Shown in pieces: positions 14,544-22,437 of a stretch of 24,903 nucleotides of DNA. The stretch comes from Pseudomonadota bacterium (GTDB taxonomy: Bacteria; Pseudomonadota; Alphaproteobacteria; Rhizobiales; Hyphomicrobiaceae). The DNA lies in the NCBI GenBank assembly GCA_023412745.1, contig JAEZBZ010000318.1:1-24903 (forward strand), read 5' to 3'. Under the pieces are notes generated by a model. That model was not told the origin of the DNA. It saw only the letters and a list, made by a program, of their open reading frames with translations, and made no database searches. Position numbers and translations under genes: made by a program. Every line of letters starts with the position of its first letter. Position 1 is the stretch's first letter.

Positions 14544-16652
14544 CTATTTCGCCCAGCGCACGCCGATGCCTTCTTCGCCGCCAAGGGTGAACTTCACACC
14601 GGCAAAGGCACCGATGCCACCGCTGGCATTGTAGCCCAAAACGTCCTGATAACGGTCATCGAGAATGTTCTCTACGCGGCCGAACACCTCGACGCCAGGC
14701 TGTACCTTGTAGGACGCCGCTGCCGAGACCAGCCAATAGGAGTCCATGGAGACGATATCCGACCAGGGCGGGCCTACAGCGTATGACCCCACGTCATACA
14801 TGCGGCCATTGTAGATGGCGGCCATGTTGAGATTGCCGCGGCCGTTGTCGAAGGTGAGGTTGGCGTCGATGCGACCGGTATGGCGTGGACGCCGGACCTC
14901 GGTTGCACCGTCAGGCTGGTCGGAAATCAGGAACGTGTACGCGCCGCCGAGCGTCAGTTGCCGCGTGACCTGGAACCGGCCGGAGACTTCGACACCCTCA
15001 CGCTTGCTGTCACCCGTCAGGTTGATGAGCGTCGGCCCCGGAAAAACCGGATTGTACGCGATCTCGTTGGTCAGGTCGGCGTGGAAGTAAGTGACGTCGA
15101 CGATCGCGCGACCACCCCACAACGTGCCTTCGATTCCGAAGTCATAGCCGAGCGATTCTTCCGGAACCAGGTCCGGGTTCGGCGTGAACCCCATAAATGT
15201 GCCATACAGGTCGCCGAAGCTCGGATATCTGACGCCGGTGCCGACGCTGCCGTGCAGCCGGAAAACCGTGCCCGGAACCTTCAGAGACACCGAGCTGTGC
15301 CAGGTGGTGAAGTCCTCGAAGAGGTCGTTGGCATCGTGACGGACCGAAGCGGAGAGGAACAGATTCTTGAAATACTCGCCGCGGATTTCGCCAACGAAGC
15401 TATCGCGCTCAGTTGTGCGCTTCGGCGTCCCAGCCGTCGGCTGCTCGAACGACTCGTTCCGCCGCTCCACCATGCCGGTAAAGAAGTGCCGCACCGGCAT
15501 GCCGAATGAATCGAGGCGGAATGTCGACGTATAGCCGATCTTGCTATTCTCGCTGGTCGCCTGGCTGACGCCGAAGTCGAAATCTTCGCGGAACGTCTGC
15601 GCGCCGCTGAACTGGAATTTGTGGACCCAGCGCTTGTCGAAGGTGTCGAGTGTCGCTCTCAGGCTTCCGACGCGGAGACGCGTTTCACCGAAGAACAAGG
15701 CATCAGAGGGTACGTCGAACCCCCTGTACGTACCGCCGAAACCCATATCGTACTCGCCGCGCGTATTATGCTCGCGCAGGGTCGCCTCGACCTGGAAATT
15801 CTCAGTCGGGCGCATGCCGCCATCGAACGCGAAGCTGCGAATGCGCGTGCCGTCGTCCTCAGTGCCAGCCACAGAGGTGTTGTAACCATCGGTCTGCCAT
15901 CCGTGCGCCGTCAGCGATCCCCAGACGCGATCGTTGCCACCGGAAGCCTGAGCCGTGACGCCCGTCGTCCCGCGTGTTCCGGCTTCGGTCTTCACGGTCA
16001 GCCGTGCCGGACCGCGCCCGCCGCGCGTCGTGATGTTGACCACGCCACCGATGGCGCTGCCACCGTAAATGCCGCTCTGAGGACCGCGCAGAACCTCGAT
16101 GCGCTCAATATCTTCGGTATTCAGGTTGGAGAAATCGAAGAGGTTGTCGGTGCCGGAATTGACCTCGACACCGTCGATCAGCACCAGCGTGTGCCGCGAT
16201 TCCGCCCCGCGGATACGCACCAGCGTCACGTTTCCCGGCGTGCCCTGCTGGCTGACCGAAACGCCCGGCAAGCTGCGCAGGGCATCGGCGCCGTTGCGGA
16301 CCTGCTGCTGATCGAGCTGTTTGCGCGTGACCACCGTCACGGCCGATCCGACCTCATCGAGCGGAATGCCGTCGATGTCATCCTCGTCGGTATCCAGTTG
16401 GAGCGACGGCTCCGCATCGAAACCGGATTGTGCGGGCGTGGTCTGCTCCGGCGCGCTCCGGGGCGCTGGCGTTGGCGTGCGTACCGGACGCGCTGCGATG
16501 CTGGCGCCCTGCACGACGATGCCGGGCAGTTCCATCGGCTGCTGTGCTGCGGCCGGCACGATAGCCAAGCCCATAACCGCCGAAACCAAGGCTGCGGAAA
16601 TCGACAAGTCTCGCCGCGATCGCGGCCTGATGAACGAGCGAAAATTGGACAT
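14544..16652 (-). CDS. btuB: TonB-dependent outer-membrane cobalamin receptor
   Basis: 702 residues. A signal peptide (about 1-37, ending PAAAQ) is followed by a TonB-box-like ELPGIVVQG and a Pro/Ala/Thr-rich linker. The plug domain (about 100-215) shows AVTVVTRKQLDQQQVRNGADALRSLPGV and VLRGPQSGIYGGSAIGGVVNI in the expected order. The remainder is the 22-strand barrel, including the NILDDRYQDVLGYN block typical of BtuB. The last residues are VRWAK, so the usual terminal aromatic is three residues from the end rather than last. The ATG at 16652 has a GGGGAG site only four bases away; a GTG at 16664 is less likely. The upstream cobalamin riboswitch identifies the ligand class. Confidence 0.93.
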   Translation of the reverse strand: MSNFRSFIRPRSRRDLSISAALVSAVMGLAIVPAAAQQPMELPGIVVQGASIAARPVRTPTPAPRSAPEQTTPAQSGFDAEPSLQLDTDEDDIDGIPLDEVGSAVTVVTRKQLDQQQVRNGADALRSLPGVSVSQQGTPGNVTLVRIRGAESRHTLVLIDGVEVNSGTDNLFDFSNLNTEDIERIEVLRGPQSGIYGGSAIGGVVNITTRGGRGPARLTVKTEAGTRGTTGVTAQASGGNDRVWGSLTAHGWQTDGYNTSVAGTEDDGTRIRSFAFDGGMRPTENFQVEATLREHNTRGEYDMGFGGTYRGFDVPSDALFFGETRLRVGSLRATLDTFDKRWVHKFQFSGAQTFREDFDFGVSQATSENSKIGYTSTFRLDSFGMPVRHFFTGMVERRNESFEQPTAGTPKRTTERDSFVGEIRGEYFKNLFLSASVRHDANDLFEDFTTWHSSVSLKVPGTVFRLHGSVGTGVRYPSFGDLYGTFMGFTPNPDLVPEESLGYDFGIEGTLWGGRAIVDVTYFHADLTNEIAYNPVFPGPTLINLTGDSKREGVEVSGRFQVTRQLTLGGAYTFLISDQPDGATEVRRPRHTGRIDANLTFDNGRGNLNMAAIYNGRMYDVGSYAVGPPWSDIVSMDSYWLVSAAASYKVQPGVEVFGRVENILDDRYQDVLGYNASGGIGAFAGVKFTLGGEEGIGVRWAK

Positions 16653-16656
16653 AGTA

Positions 16657-16684
16657 CTCCCCACGACGACTGAAGGCGCGGGAG
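16657..16684 (-). promoter_or_regulatory. Candidate SD-sequestering hairpin of the btuB leader
   Basis: In the transcript, CUCCC (16684-16680) can pair with GGGAG (16661-16657), the core of the btuB ribosome-binding site. After a single bulged G the stem extends by G-U, C-G and G-C around an 11-base loop. Such a stem would hide the ribosome-binding site, the usual output of translational B12 riboswitches in Gram-negative bacteria. No rho-independent terminator was seen between aptamer and gene. Confidence 0.42.
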
Positions 16685-16894
16685 CATCGCAACAGCAATG
16701 GGAACGTAGAGCGGAGCTTGTTCGCTATGCGATCAGCACGACATCGCGGGGCCAGCCTTGGCTCAACGGTCATGCCGAACGGTATGCACTATCCGCCGAC
16801 AACCCATTTCTGACGTGTTCCCCACCGGTTCCACATCAGTCGCCGCTACGGCTTTCCGTTCCAGCGCGCGCCCCGCACGTTGGATGGGCGACCT

Positions 16895-17091
16895 GTGCCG
16901 GCAGGTCTCCTGGCTCACGGCTCAAACGCCTCGTTCAGCCTTCCCGGCGCATCCATAAGGATGGACCAGTGGCATTCGTGAACAAAGGCTCGCCGCCTAC
17001 AGTTGCGGGGGCAGCCACGGATTACCACGCAGTACGCGAAGGACCGTGTTCCCTTTTCACCCGTCCGCTCATCACGGACAGGAACCAGCAC
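16895..17091 (-). promoter_or_regulatory. Cobalamin riboswitch aptamer
   Basis: Read on the minus strand, the conserved parts occur in order: GGGUGAAAAGGGAACACGGU, then GGUAAUCC, then GGCUGCCCCCGCAACUGUA, GCCACUG, and the 3' B12-box AGCCAGGAGACCUGCC. The closing P1 helix forms between GUGCUGGU (17091-17084) and GCCGGCAC (16902-16895), using G-U wobbles, which sets the ends. In this family adenosyl- or methylcobalamin binding shuts off expression of the downstream gene. Here that gene is btuB, whose ATG lies about 242 nt downstream, an unusually long stretch. Confidence 0.96.
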
Positions 17092-17198
17092 AGCCTCAAG
17101 CAATCAGGCGGACGCTTCAGGGTCAAGCAAAGCAGAATCCGGGAAGCATTAAGAGACAGAACAGGTGCAATTCAGCCACGCTACGGCCGGGCAGGCCA

Positions 17199-17339
17199 TC
17201 ACATGCAGAACAGCGCGCGGCCCATGGCGGCGAGATCGATCAGCATGGCCTCGCCGCGCACCGCATATAGGTAGCCGGCCCCGCCGATTAGTGCGGCGAG
17301 GACAGTCCCAACAATCGCGGTTCTGGCAGGCAACGCCAT
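17199..17339 (-). CDS. Small single-pass membrane protein (46 residues), function unknown
   Basis: A short gene with a good ribosome-binding site (AGGAGT, six bases before the ATG). The product begins MALPARTAIVGTVLAALIGG, giving one hydrophobic segment (about residues 8-26) that ends in GYLYAVRGE, followed by a short amphipathic tail (MLIDLAAMGRALFCM). Positive residues before the segment suggest the N-terminus is inside. It lacks the conserved histidines expected of the cobalt transporter subunit CbtB. It sits 62 bp downstream of the MFS gene on the same strand and about 107 bp before the riboswitch, so it may end the MFS transcript. Confidence 0.65.
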   Translation of the reverse strand: MALPARTAIVGTVLAALIGGAGYLYAVRGEAMLIDLAAMGRALFCM

Positions 17340-17401
17340 CTGCGTACTCCTGTTCAGAGCTAGATATAGCACCGACTGCGCCGCAATGCGAGCTGCAGCA
17401 C

Positions 17402-18622
17402 CTATGCGGACGCGTTGGCCAGGCGCGCCACCGGGCGCTCCTTAATCGGCAGGTGAATAGCAGCCGCGGCAAGACCGAGCGCGACCGATATCCACCACAT
17501 CGCATCGTAGGAGCCGGTCAGGTCATAGAGCCGTCCGGCCAGCCACAGCCCGAGGAACGAGCCGACCTGGTGCGACAGGAACACGAACCCGAACAGCATC
17601 GACATCCAGGTGGTGCCGAAGAAGGTCGCCACCAGCGAACTCGTCAGCGGTACCGTGGAAAGCCAGAACAGTCCGAGCAGACCACTGACCAGGATCACCA
17701 CCGCGCCGTTGATCGGCAGGAACAGCAGTCCGAGGAAGGCGAAGCAGCGCATGAAGTAGATGAAGCTCAGCCCCACCCGCTTCTCGACGAACCTGCCTGA
17801 TTGGCCGGCCATATAGGTGCCGATGATGTTGGCGATGCCGACCAGCATCAACGCCCACACGCCGACGCTGGCATCGAGCCCCTTATCGACGACGAATGCC
17901 GGCAAGTGCACCGAATAGAACGACACGTGGAAGCCGCAGACGAAAAAGCCGCCCGTCAGCAGCCAGAAACTGGGATGCGCGAACGCCTCCCGGAATGCCT
18001 CGCTCAGCGACTGCGGCTTGACCAGCGCCGACTGTGCCTGAGGCTTGCCGCTCAGACCGTACGCCAACGGCAGCATGGCCAGCGCCGTCGCCGCCAGCAC
18101 GAGCAGGCTGCTCTGCCAGCCGAGCCATTCGATCAGCACGTGCGTGTAGGGAAACGCCACGAAGCCGCCGATGCCGGCCGCCATGCCGAGCGACGCTATC
18201 GCCGCCGTCCGCTTCTCCAGCGGCACCGCGCGGCCAACCGCGCCGACCAGCGCCGACACGCCCGTGCCGCATACGCCGATACCGAGCAGGATGCCGCTGA
18301 TGCAGAGATCCATCGGCGTTTGCGCAGTGTACATCACATACAGGCCGGTCGCGGTCGACAAAACGCTGGCGACGATGACCCGGCCCGCTCCGTACTTGTC
18401 GGCAATCGCGCCAGCGAGAATGGCACCGACGCCCCATACCAGGTTCGCGATTGCCATGGAGTCGGAAAACGGCTCGCGCCCGATGCCGAGCGTCGTCGTC
18501 ATCGGTTGCAAATAAAGCCCCATCACTTGGCGCAGGCCCATGGCCATGCCAACGATAATGCCCGCAGTGAGAATGATGACCCAGGCCGGAAACCGCCGGG
18601 ATGCCACGGACGCAGTCGTCAT
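17402..18622 (-). CDS. Major facilitator superfamily transporter (oxalate/formate or monocarboxylate antiporter-like)
   Basis: 406 residues with about 12 membrane helices in two halves. The loop between helices 2 and 3 reads GAIADKYGAGRV, the MFS motif A position, and IANIIGTYMAGQSGRFVEKR is its counterpart in the second half. The opening GIIVGMAMGLRQVMGLYLQPMTTTLGIGREPFS resembles the OxlT/MCT group, whose members carry monocarboxylates, oxalate or similar anions, but many MFS exporters in alphaproteobacteria share it. Substrate and direction are undetermined. GAGG lies nine bases before the ATG. It is on the same strand as the small membrane gene and the B12 operon but has no riboswitch of its own. 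Confidence 0.88.
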   Translation of the reverse strand: MTTASVASRRFPAWVIILTAGIIVGMAMGLRQVMGLYLQPMTTTLGIGREPFSDSMAIANLVWGVGAILAGAIADKYGAGRVIVASVLSTATGLYVMYTAQTPMDLCISGILLGIGVCGTGVSALVGAVGRAVPLEKRTAAIASLGMAAGIGGFVAFPYTHVLIEWLGWQSSLLVLAATALAMLPLAYGLSGKPQAQSALVKPQSLSEAFREAFAHPSFWLLTGGFFVCGFHVSFYSVHLPAFVVDKGLDASVGVWALMLVGIANIIGTYMAGQSGRFVEKRVGLSFIYFMRCFAFLGLLFLPINGAVVILVSGLLGLFWLSTVPLTSSLVATFFGTTWMSMLFGFVFLSHQVGSFLGLWLAGRLYDLTGSYDAMWWISVALGLAAAAIHLPIKERPVARLANASA

Positions 18623-18717
18623 GCTATTTTGCCTCGCAGCCGTTGTCAGCCGCTCTTATGGCACAATTCGCTATTCGGCAAGCTGATGAATACTCCGCAG
18701 ATGATGAGGAAAATTTA

Positions 18718-19671
18718 TCAATCCACCTGGGCTTTCGGCACGTGGCCCGCCTGCAGCAGGCCGTGCTCGAGTTGGACCACCACGCCACCAGGCTCCCGCA
18801 GTCCCCGTCCGGTCAGCTCGATCTGCCACGCGCCCGCAGACGACCGCCTGATTTTGTACAGGTTATAGCGCGCCAACGGCTCATGGTGATGCAACCGGCC
18901 GATGGACCCTGACGCAATGCCGACCACAGGCATCGGACCGCTGCGCGCCTGCCGCCAGCAGACCATGTCGCGATGGTTATGCCCGTGCACGACCAGTTCC
19001 GCCCCGGCATCGACGAGAGCCGCTTCGAGCGCCGCCGCATCCTTAAGATCGCGCGACGGGCGGATTTCGGTCAGCACCGGCGGATGATGAATCATCACCA
19101 GTCGGAACAGCGACTTGCTGCCGAGTTGCCGCAGAATTGCGCTGGCGTCCTCGATCTGCCTGCCGCCGACCTGGCCCGCGGCCACGCCCGGCGACGTCGG
19201 CACAGCTGAATTCAACCCAATCACCGCCACGTCGCCAATGCGCCGGACATACGGGAAACGCGGTCCAGGCCCCGGCGCGAACTGCGCGCCCCAGTCATCA
19301 GACGCCATGTAAGCAGCCCATCGCGCCACGCCCGGATGACCGCGCAGGCGCGTGTAGATGTCGTGATTGCCGGGCACCACCGACACGCCCTCCGCCGGCC
19401 CCAGCGCGTGCAGCCAGGCCAGCGCGTTCTCGTACTCGCGCGGCAGGCCGATATTCACCAGATCACCGCTGACCAGGATGTGATCGACATGCTGATGCCG
19501 CAGATCCGCGACCAGCCGGTCCACCACTTCGCGCAAATGCGTCTTGCGCCGCCGCACCGTCCAGTTGGCGTACCCGAGCAGCCGCTTCGCATTCCAGTGA
19601 TGCGGCCAGAAGCCGGCCAGCGGCGCCAGATGGACATCGGACAAATGGGCAAAAGTCGTTTCGGACTGCAT
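18718..19671 (-). CDS. Calcineurin-like metallophosphoesterase
   Basis: 317 residues. All metal-binding motifs of the family appear in order: D12-x-H14 (LSDVHL), GD at 69-70 (VSGDLVN), GNHD at 101-104, the paired histidines in MIHHPP (about 197) and VHGHNHRD (about 233). This is a dinuclear-metal phosphohydrolase, possibly a 3',5'-cyclic-nucleotide phosphodiesterase-like or 2',3'-cAMP type; the substrate is not fixed by sequence. No signal peptide, so cytoplasmic. The C-terminal third (about 245-317) is a small beta-rich extension. It is divergent from the Nudix gene with 105 bp between the starts. Confidence 0.9.
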   Translation of the reverse strand: MQSETTFAHLSDVHLAPLAGFWPHHWNAKRLLGYANWTVRRRKTHLREVVDRLVADLRHQHVDHILVSGDLVNIGLPREYENALAWLHALGPAEGVSVVPGNHDIYTRLRGHPGVARWAAYMASDDWGAQFAPGPGPRFPYVRRIGDVAVIGLNSAVPTSPGVAAGQVGGRQIEDASAILRQLGSKSLFRLVMIHHPPVLTEIRPSRDLKDAAALEAALVDAGAELVVHGHNHRDMVCWRQARSGPMPVVGIASGSIGRLHHHEPLARYNLYKIRRSSAGAWQIELTGRGLREPGGVVVQLEHGLLQAGHVPKAQVD

Positions 19672-19776
19672 CAGCTCTCGACGGGATCAGGGTGTTTCGA
19701 TCATTGGTAGCATGTATCGGTTGGCGCGCGTTCCAACATCTGGCGCGCTGCAGCCCCGCCGCAAAGGAGACCCGGA

Positions 19777-20238
19777 TTGCCCTGGCCCAGGATCACGCGA
19801 CGCATCGTGCAGCGTTATTGGCGCATGACACGCGGGCTGACCATGGGTGCCCAGGGCGTGGTGCTCGACGCGGACGATCGCGTTCTGCTGATCCGGCACA
19901 CCTATCGGCCGGGCTGGCATTTCCCGGGCGGCGGCGTCGAGCGCAATGAGCCGGTCGTCACCACGCTCACGCGCGAGCTGCAAGAGGAAGCCGGCGTTGT
20001 CTTGAGCGCACCGCCAGAACTGATCGGCGTCTATACCAACTTCCGCTCGTTCCCGTCCGATCACATCGTGCTGTTCGCGGTGCGCCACTGGACCCAGCCG
20101 AGCATTCCGCCGCCGAACTACGAGATCGCCGAGCAGGGCTTCTTTCCACGTGATGCGCTGCCCGAGGGCGTCGTGGCCCCGGTACGCCGCCGCCTGACAG
20201 AGATCCTCGATGCCACACCGCGCTCCGAAACGTGGTAA
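19777..20238 (+). CDS. Nudix hydrolase
   Basis: 153 residues from a TTG preceded by AAGGAG at seven bases, an excellent ribosome-binding site. The Nudix box is complete: G52, E58, R66, E67, E70, E71 and G73 follow the G-x5-E-x7-R-E-U-x-E-E-x-G-U pattern, so it should bind Mg2+ and cleave a nucleoside diphosphate linked to another moiety. The WHFPGGGVE stretch before it is typical. Substrate is unknown; housecleaning of oxidised nucleotides or ADP-ribose-type compounds is possible. An N-terminal basic helix (RRIVQRYWR) is noticeable. Divergent from the metallophosphoesterase. Confidence 0.92.
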   Translation: MPWPRITRRIVQRYWRMTRGLTMGAQGVVLDADDRVLLIRHTYRPGWHFPGGGVERNEPVVTTLTRELQEEAGVVLSAPPELIGVYTNFRSFPSDHIVLFAVRHWTQPSIPPPNYEIAEQGFFPRDALPEGVVAPVRRRLTEILDATPRSETW

Positions 20239-20242
20239 GCGG

Positions 20243-20258
20243 TTTATCCCGAGATAAA
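20243..20258. terminator. Short inverted repeat after the Nudix gene
   Basis: TTTATC (20243-20248) and GATAAA (20253-20258) form a perfect 6-bp stem with a CCGA loop, starting five bases after the Nudix stop. It is AT-rich with no T-tract, so a terminator role is weak; it may instead be an operator or chance. The rest of the 203-bp gap before the GNAT gene shows nothing else recognisable. Confidence 0.25.
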
Positions 20259-20441
20259 GCGCGCACTGGACCCGCATGGGCGAGCCTGCTAGAGCAATCG
20301 CGCCATGATGAGCGACCAGACAGTGCCGGTGTGTGACTTGCGACGAGGCTGACCCTCGATGCGCGCCGTTGCGCGCCCCGCAGCACGATGCTGCGACCAT
20401 GCCACCAGGTCCCGAAAGTTCGCCTGCAAGAGTAACCGCCC

Positions 20442-20939
20442 ATGGCCCTCGATATCGAGATCCGGCACGTCCAGCCGCTCGACCTGCCCAGGATTTCCGC
20501 CCTGCATGCCCGCGTGTTCGGCCCTGGCCGCTTCACCCGCACCGCCTATCGCATCCGCGAGGGCACGTTGGACATTTCCGACTTCTGCCTCAAGGCCGTC
20601 CTAGATGGCCACATGGTGGCCGCTATCCGCTTCACCGCGGTGACTGTCGGCGGCCAGCCCGGCGCGTTGCTGCTCGGGCCGCTGGCGGTCGAACCGGAGC
20701 ACGCGGGCAAAGGCTATGGGCGCCGGCTGATTGCCGAGGGCCTGGAACTGGCCAAAACAGCCGGCGTGAAGCTCGTTCTCCTTGTCGGCGATCCGCCCTA
20801 TTACGAGCGCTTCGGCTTCGTGCGCGTGGCGCCGGGACAGATCACGCTGCCCGGCCCGGTCAATCCCGCCCGCATCCTGGGCGCCGAGCTGCAGCCCGGT
20901 GCATTGGCAAACTTCCGCGGCCTGATCGCGGGCGCCTGA
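20442..20939 (+). CDS. GNAT family N-acetyltransferase (YhbS-like)
   Basis: 165 residues with one GNAT domain. The acetyl-CoA pyrophosphate-binding motif A is LGPLAVEPEHAGKGYGRRLIAEGL (split: strand 4 at about 79-84, then AGKGYGRRL). LVLLVGDPPYYERFGFVRV gives the strand 5 and YYxRFGF block characteristic of the YhbS subgroup. It transfers an acetyl group from acetyl-CoA to an amine; the acceptor is unknown. An AGAG site lies eight bases before the ATG. It converges with purA, with about 50 bp between the stops. Confidence 0.9.
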   Translation: MALDIEIRHVQPLDLPRISALHARVFGPGRFTRTAYRIREGTLDISDFCLKAVLDGHMVAAIRFTAVTVGGQPGALLLGPLAVEPEHAGKGYGRRLIAEGLELAKTAGVKLVLLVGDPPYYERFGFVRVAPGQITLPGPVNPARILGAELQPGALANFRGLIAGA

Positions 20940-20953
20940 TCATCGCGCGGTCG

Positions 20954-20971
20954 GGCGGAGATCTCCCCGCC
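20954..20971. terminator. Possible hairpin between the convergent GNAT gene and purA
   Basis: GGCGG (20954-20958) can pair with CCGCC (20967-20971) around an eight-base loop in the 50-bp convergent gap. The stem is short and there is no T-tract on either strand, so this is a weak bidirectional terminator candidate. Confidence 0.3.
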
Positions 20972-20989
20972 TGCCACAATGGTCTCGGC

Positions 20990-22282
20990 TCAATCCGCGA
21001 ATGGATCGCGCATGAGGATGGTGTCGTCGCGCTCGGGGCTCGTCGACAGCAGCGTCACCGGGCACTCGATGAGTTCCTCGATGGTGCGGGCGTACTTGAC
21101 CGCCTGCGCCGGCAGATCCGCCCACGAGCGCGCGCCGCGGGTCGAGGCCTTCCAGCCCTCGAACGTCTCATAGATGGGCTGCACGCGTGCCTGCGCGTTG
21201 TGGCCAGCCGGAAGCCTGTCGATGCGTTCGCCGTCGAGCATATAGCCGATGCAAACCTTCAGTTCGTCGAAGCCATCGAGCACGTCGAGCTTGGTCAGCG
21301 CGATGCCGTCGATGCCGGACACCTTCGTCACCTGCCGGACCAGGCAGGCATCAAACCAGCCGCAACGCCGTTTGCGGCCCGTCACCGTGCCGAATTCATG
21401 GCCACGGCGGCCGATCTCATCGCCGAGCTCGTTGGCGAGCTCCGTCGGGAACGGCCCGGAACCGACGCGCGTCGTATAGGCCTTCGCGATGCCGAGCACA
21501 TAGCCCACCGAACGGGGCCCCATGCCCGAGCCGGTCGCCGCCTGTCCCGCAACCGTGTTGGAGGACGTCACGAAGGGATAGGTGCCGTGGTCCACGTCGA
21601 GTAGCGCCCCTTGTGCGCCTTCAAACAGGATGCGCTTGCCGCCGCGCCATTTCTGGTCGAGCAGTTCCCAGGTGACCTCCATGAACGGCAGGATCTTCGG
21701 CGCCACCGCCGTCAGCTCCGCCATCAGGTCGTCTTTGGCGATTTCCGGCTGGCCGAGCCCCTTCCGCAGCGCGTTGTGGTGCACCAGGATGCGATCGACC
21801 TTGGCGCCGAGTGTGTCGAGGTTCTTCAGGTCCTGCACGCGGATCGCCCGACGACCGACCTTGTCTTCGTAAGCCGGACCGATACCGCGCCCGGTCGTGC
21901 CGATGCGGCCATCGCCCGCCGCGCCCTCGCGGATCAGGTCGAGTTCGCGGTGCAGCGGCAGGATCAGCGTCGCGTTTTCGGCAACCCGCAGGTTATCGCG
22001 GGACACCGAAACGCCCTGCTTCTTCAGGCGCTCGATTTCCTCGGCCAGCGCCCACGGGTCGATGACCACGCCGTTGCCGATGACGCCGAGCTTGCCCGGA
22101 CGCACGACGCCCGACGGCAACAGCGACAGCTTGTATGTCTGACCGCCAATGACGAGCGTATGGCCGGCATTATGACCGCCCTGAAAGCGGACGACGACAT
22201 CCGCGCGCTCCGACAGCCAGTCAACGATCTTGCCTTTGCCTTCGTCGCCCCACTGGGCGCCGACTACGACGACGTTCGCCAT
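20990..22282 (-). CDS. purA: Adenylosuccinate synthase
   Basis: 430 residues, matching the family's usual length (E. coli 432). It joins IMP and aspartate using GTP, the first committed step from IMP to AMP. Diagnostic blocks are VVGAQWGDEGKGK (residues 7-18, with catalytic D13), GGHNAGHT with the catalytic histidine (about 40), GTTGRGIGPAYEDK, FEGAQGALLDVDHGTYPFVTSSN, and TGRKRRCGWFD. The ATG at 22282 was chosen: it gives the family's typical MANVVVVGAQWGDEG start and places GGGG six bases upstream. The ATG at 22288 has the G-run almost touching it. The leader is unusually repetitive (see 22289-22330). Confidence 0.98.
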   Translation of the reverse strand: MANVVVVGAQWGDEGKGKIVDWLSERADVVVRFQGGHNAGHTLVIGGQTYKLSLLPSGVVRPGKLGVIGNGVVIDPWALAEEIERLKKQGVSVSRDNLRVAENATLILPLHRELDLIREGAAGDGRIGTTGRGIGPAYEDKVGRRAIRVQDLKNLDTLGAKVDRILVHHNALRKGLGQPEIAKDDLMAELTAVAPKILPFMEVTWELLDQKWRGGKRILFEGAQGALLDVDHGTYPFVTSSNTVAGQAATGSGMGPRSVGYVLGIAKAYTTRVGSGPFPTELANELGDEIGRRGHEFGTVTGRKRRCGWFDACLVRQVTKVSGIDGIALTKLDVLDGFDELKVCIGYMLDGERIDRLPAGHNAQARVQPIYETFEGWKASTRGARSWADLPAQAVKYARTIEELIECPVTLLSTSPERDDTILMRDPFAD

Positions 22283-22288
22283 TTTCAT

Positions 22289-22330
22289 CCCCGGTCATGA
22301 AACGACCCCGGTTATGCACCGGGGCCCGGT
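22289..22330 (-). promoter_or_regulatory. Repetitive purA leader with mutually exclusive hairpins
   Basis: In the purA transcript the segment CCCCGGU (22324-22318) can pair perfectly with ACCGGGG at 22312-22306 (loop of five) or with a second identical ACCGGGG at 22295-22289. The second copy contains the G-run that serves as the ribosome-binding site. A further ACCGGG (22330-22325) overlaps the first arm as a near-palindrome. The arrangement allows a switch between exposed and hidden ribosome-binding site, but a simple terminator remnant of the upstream gene or chance GC-rich pairing is possible. Confidence 0.4.
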
Positions 22331-22437
22331 CTGGAAACATTAGCATCTATGAGCCGAGGCCCGCATCACCTGATGACCGTTCCGGAGGGCGACATCGCAG
22401 CGCGATGCCGCTTCCGCGTCAGGTCGTCAGGGAGGCA

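Noticed and set aside
17199..17339. Identification of the small protein as the cobalt transporter subunit CbtB
   Set aside because: Tempting because of the B12 riboswitch nearby, but the C-terminal histidine-rich segment of CbtB is absent and no CbtA gene follows.
17149..17505. 118-residue open frame on the minus strand across the MFS-riboswitch gap
   Set aside because: It overlaps the end of the MFS gene in another frame, is rich in Arg/Cys/Trp typical of shadow frames, and has no ribosome-binding site; the 46-residue gene in a different frame explains the region better.
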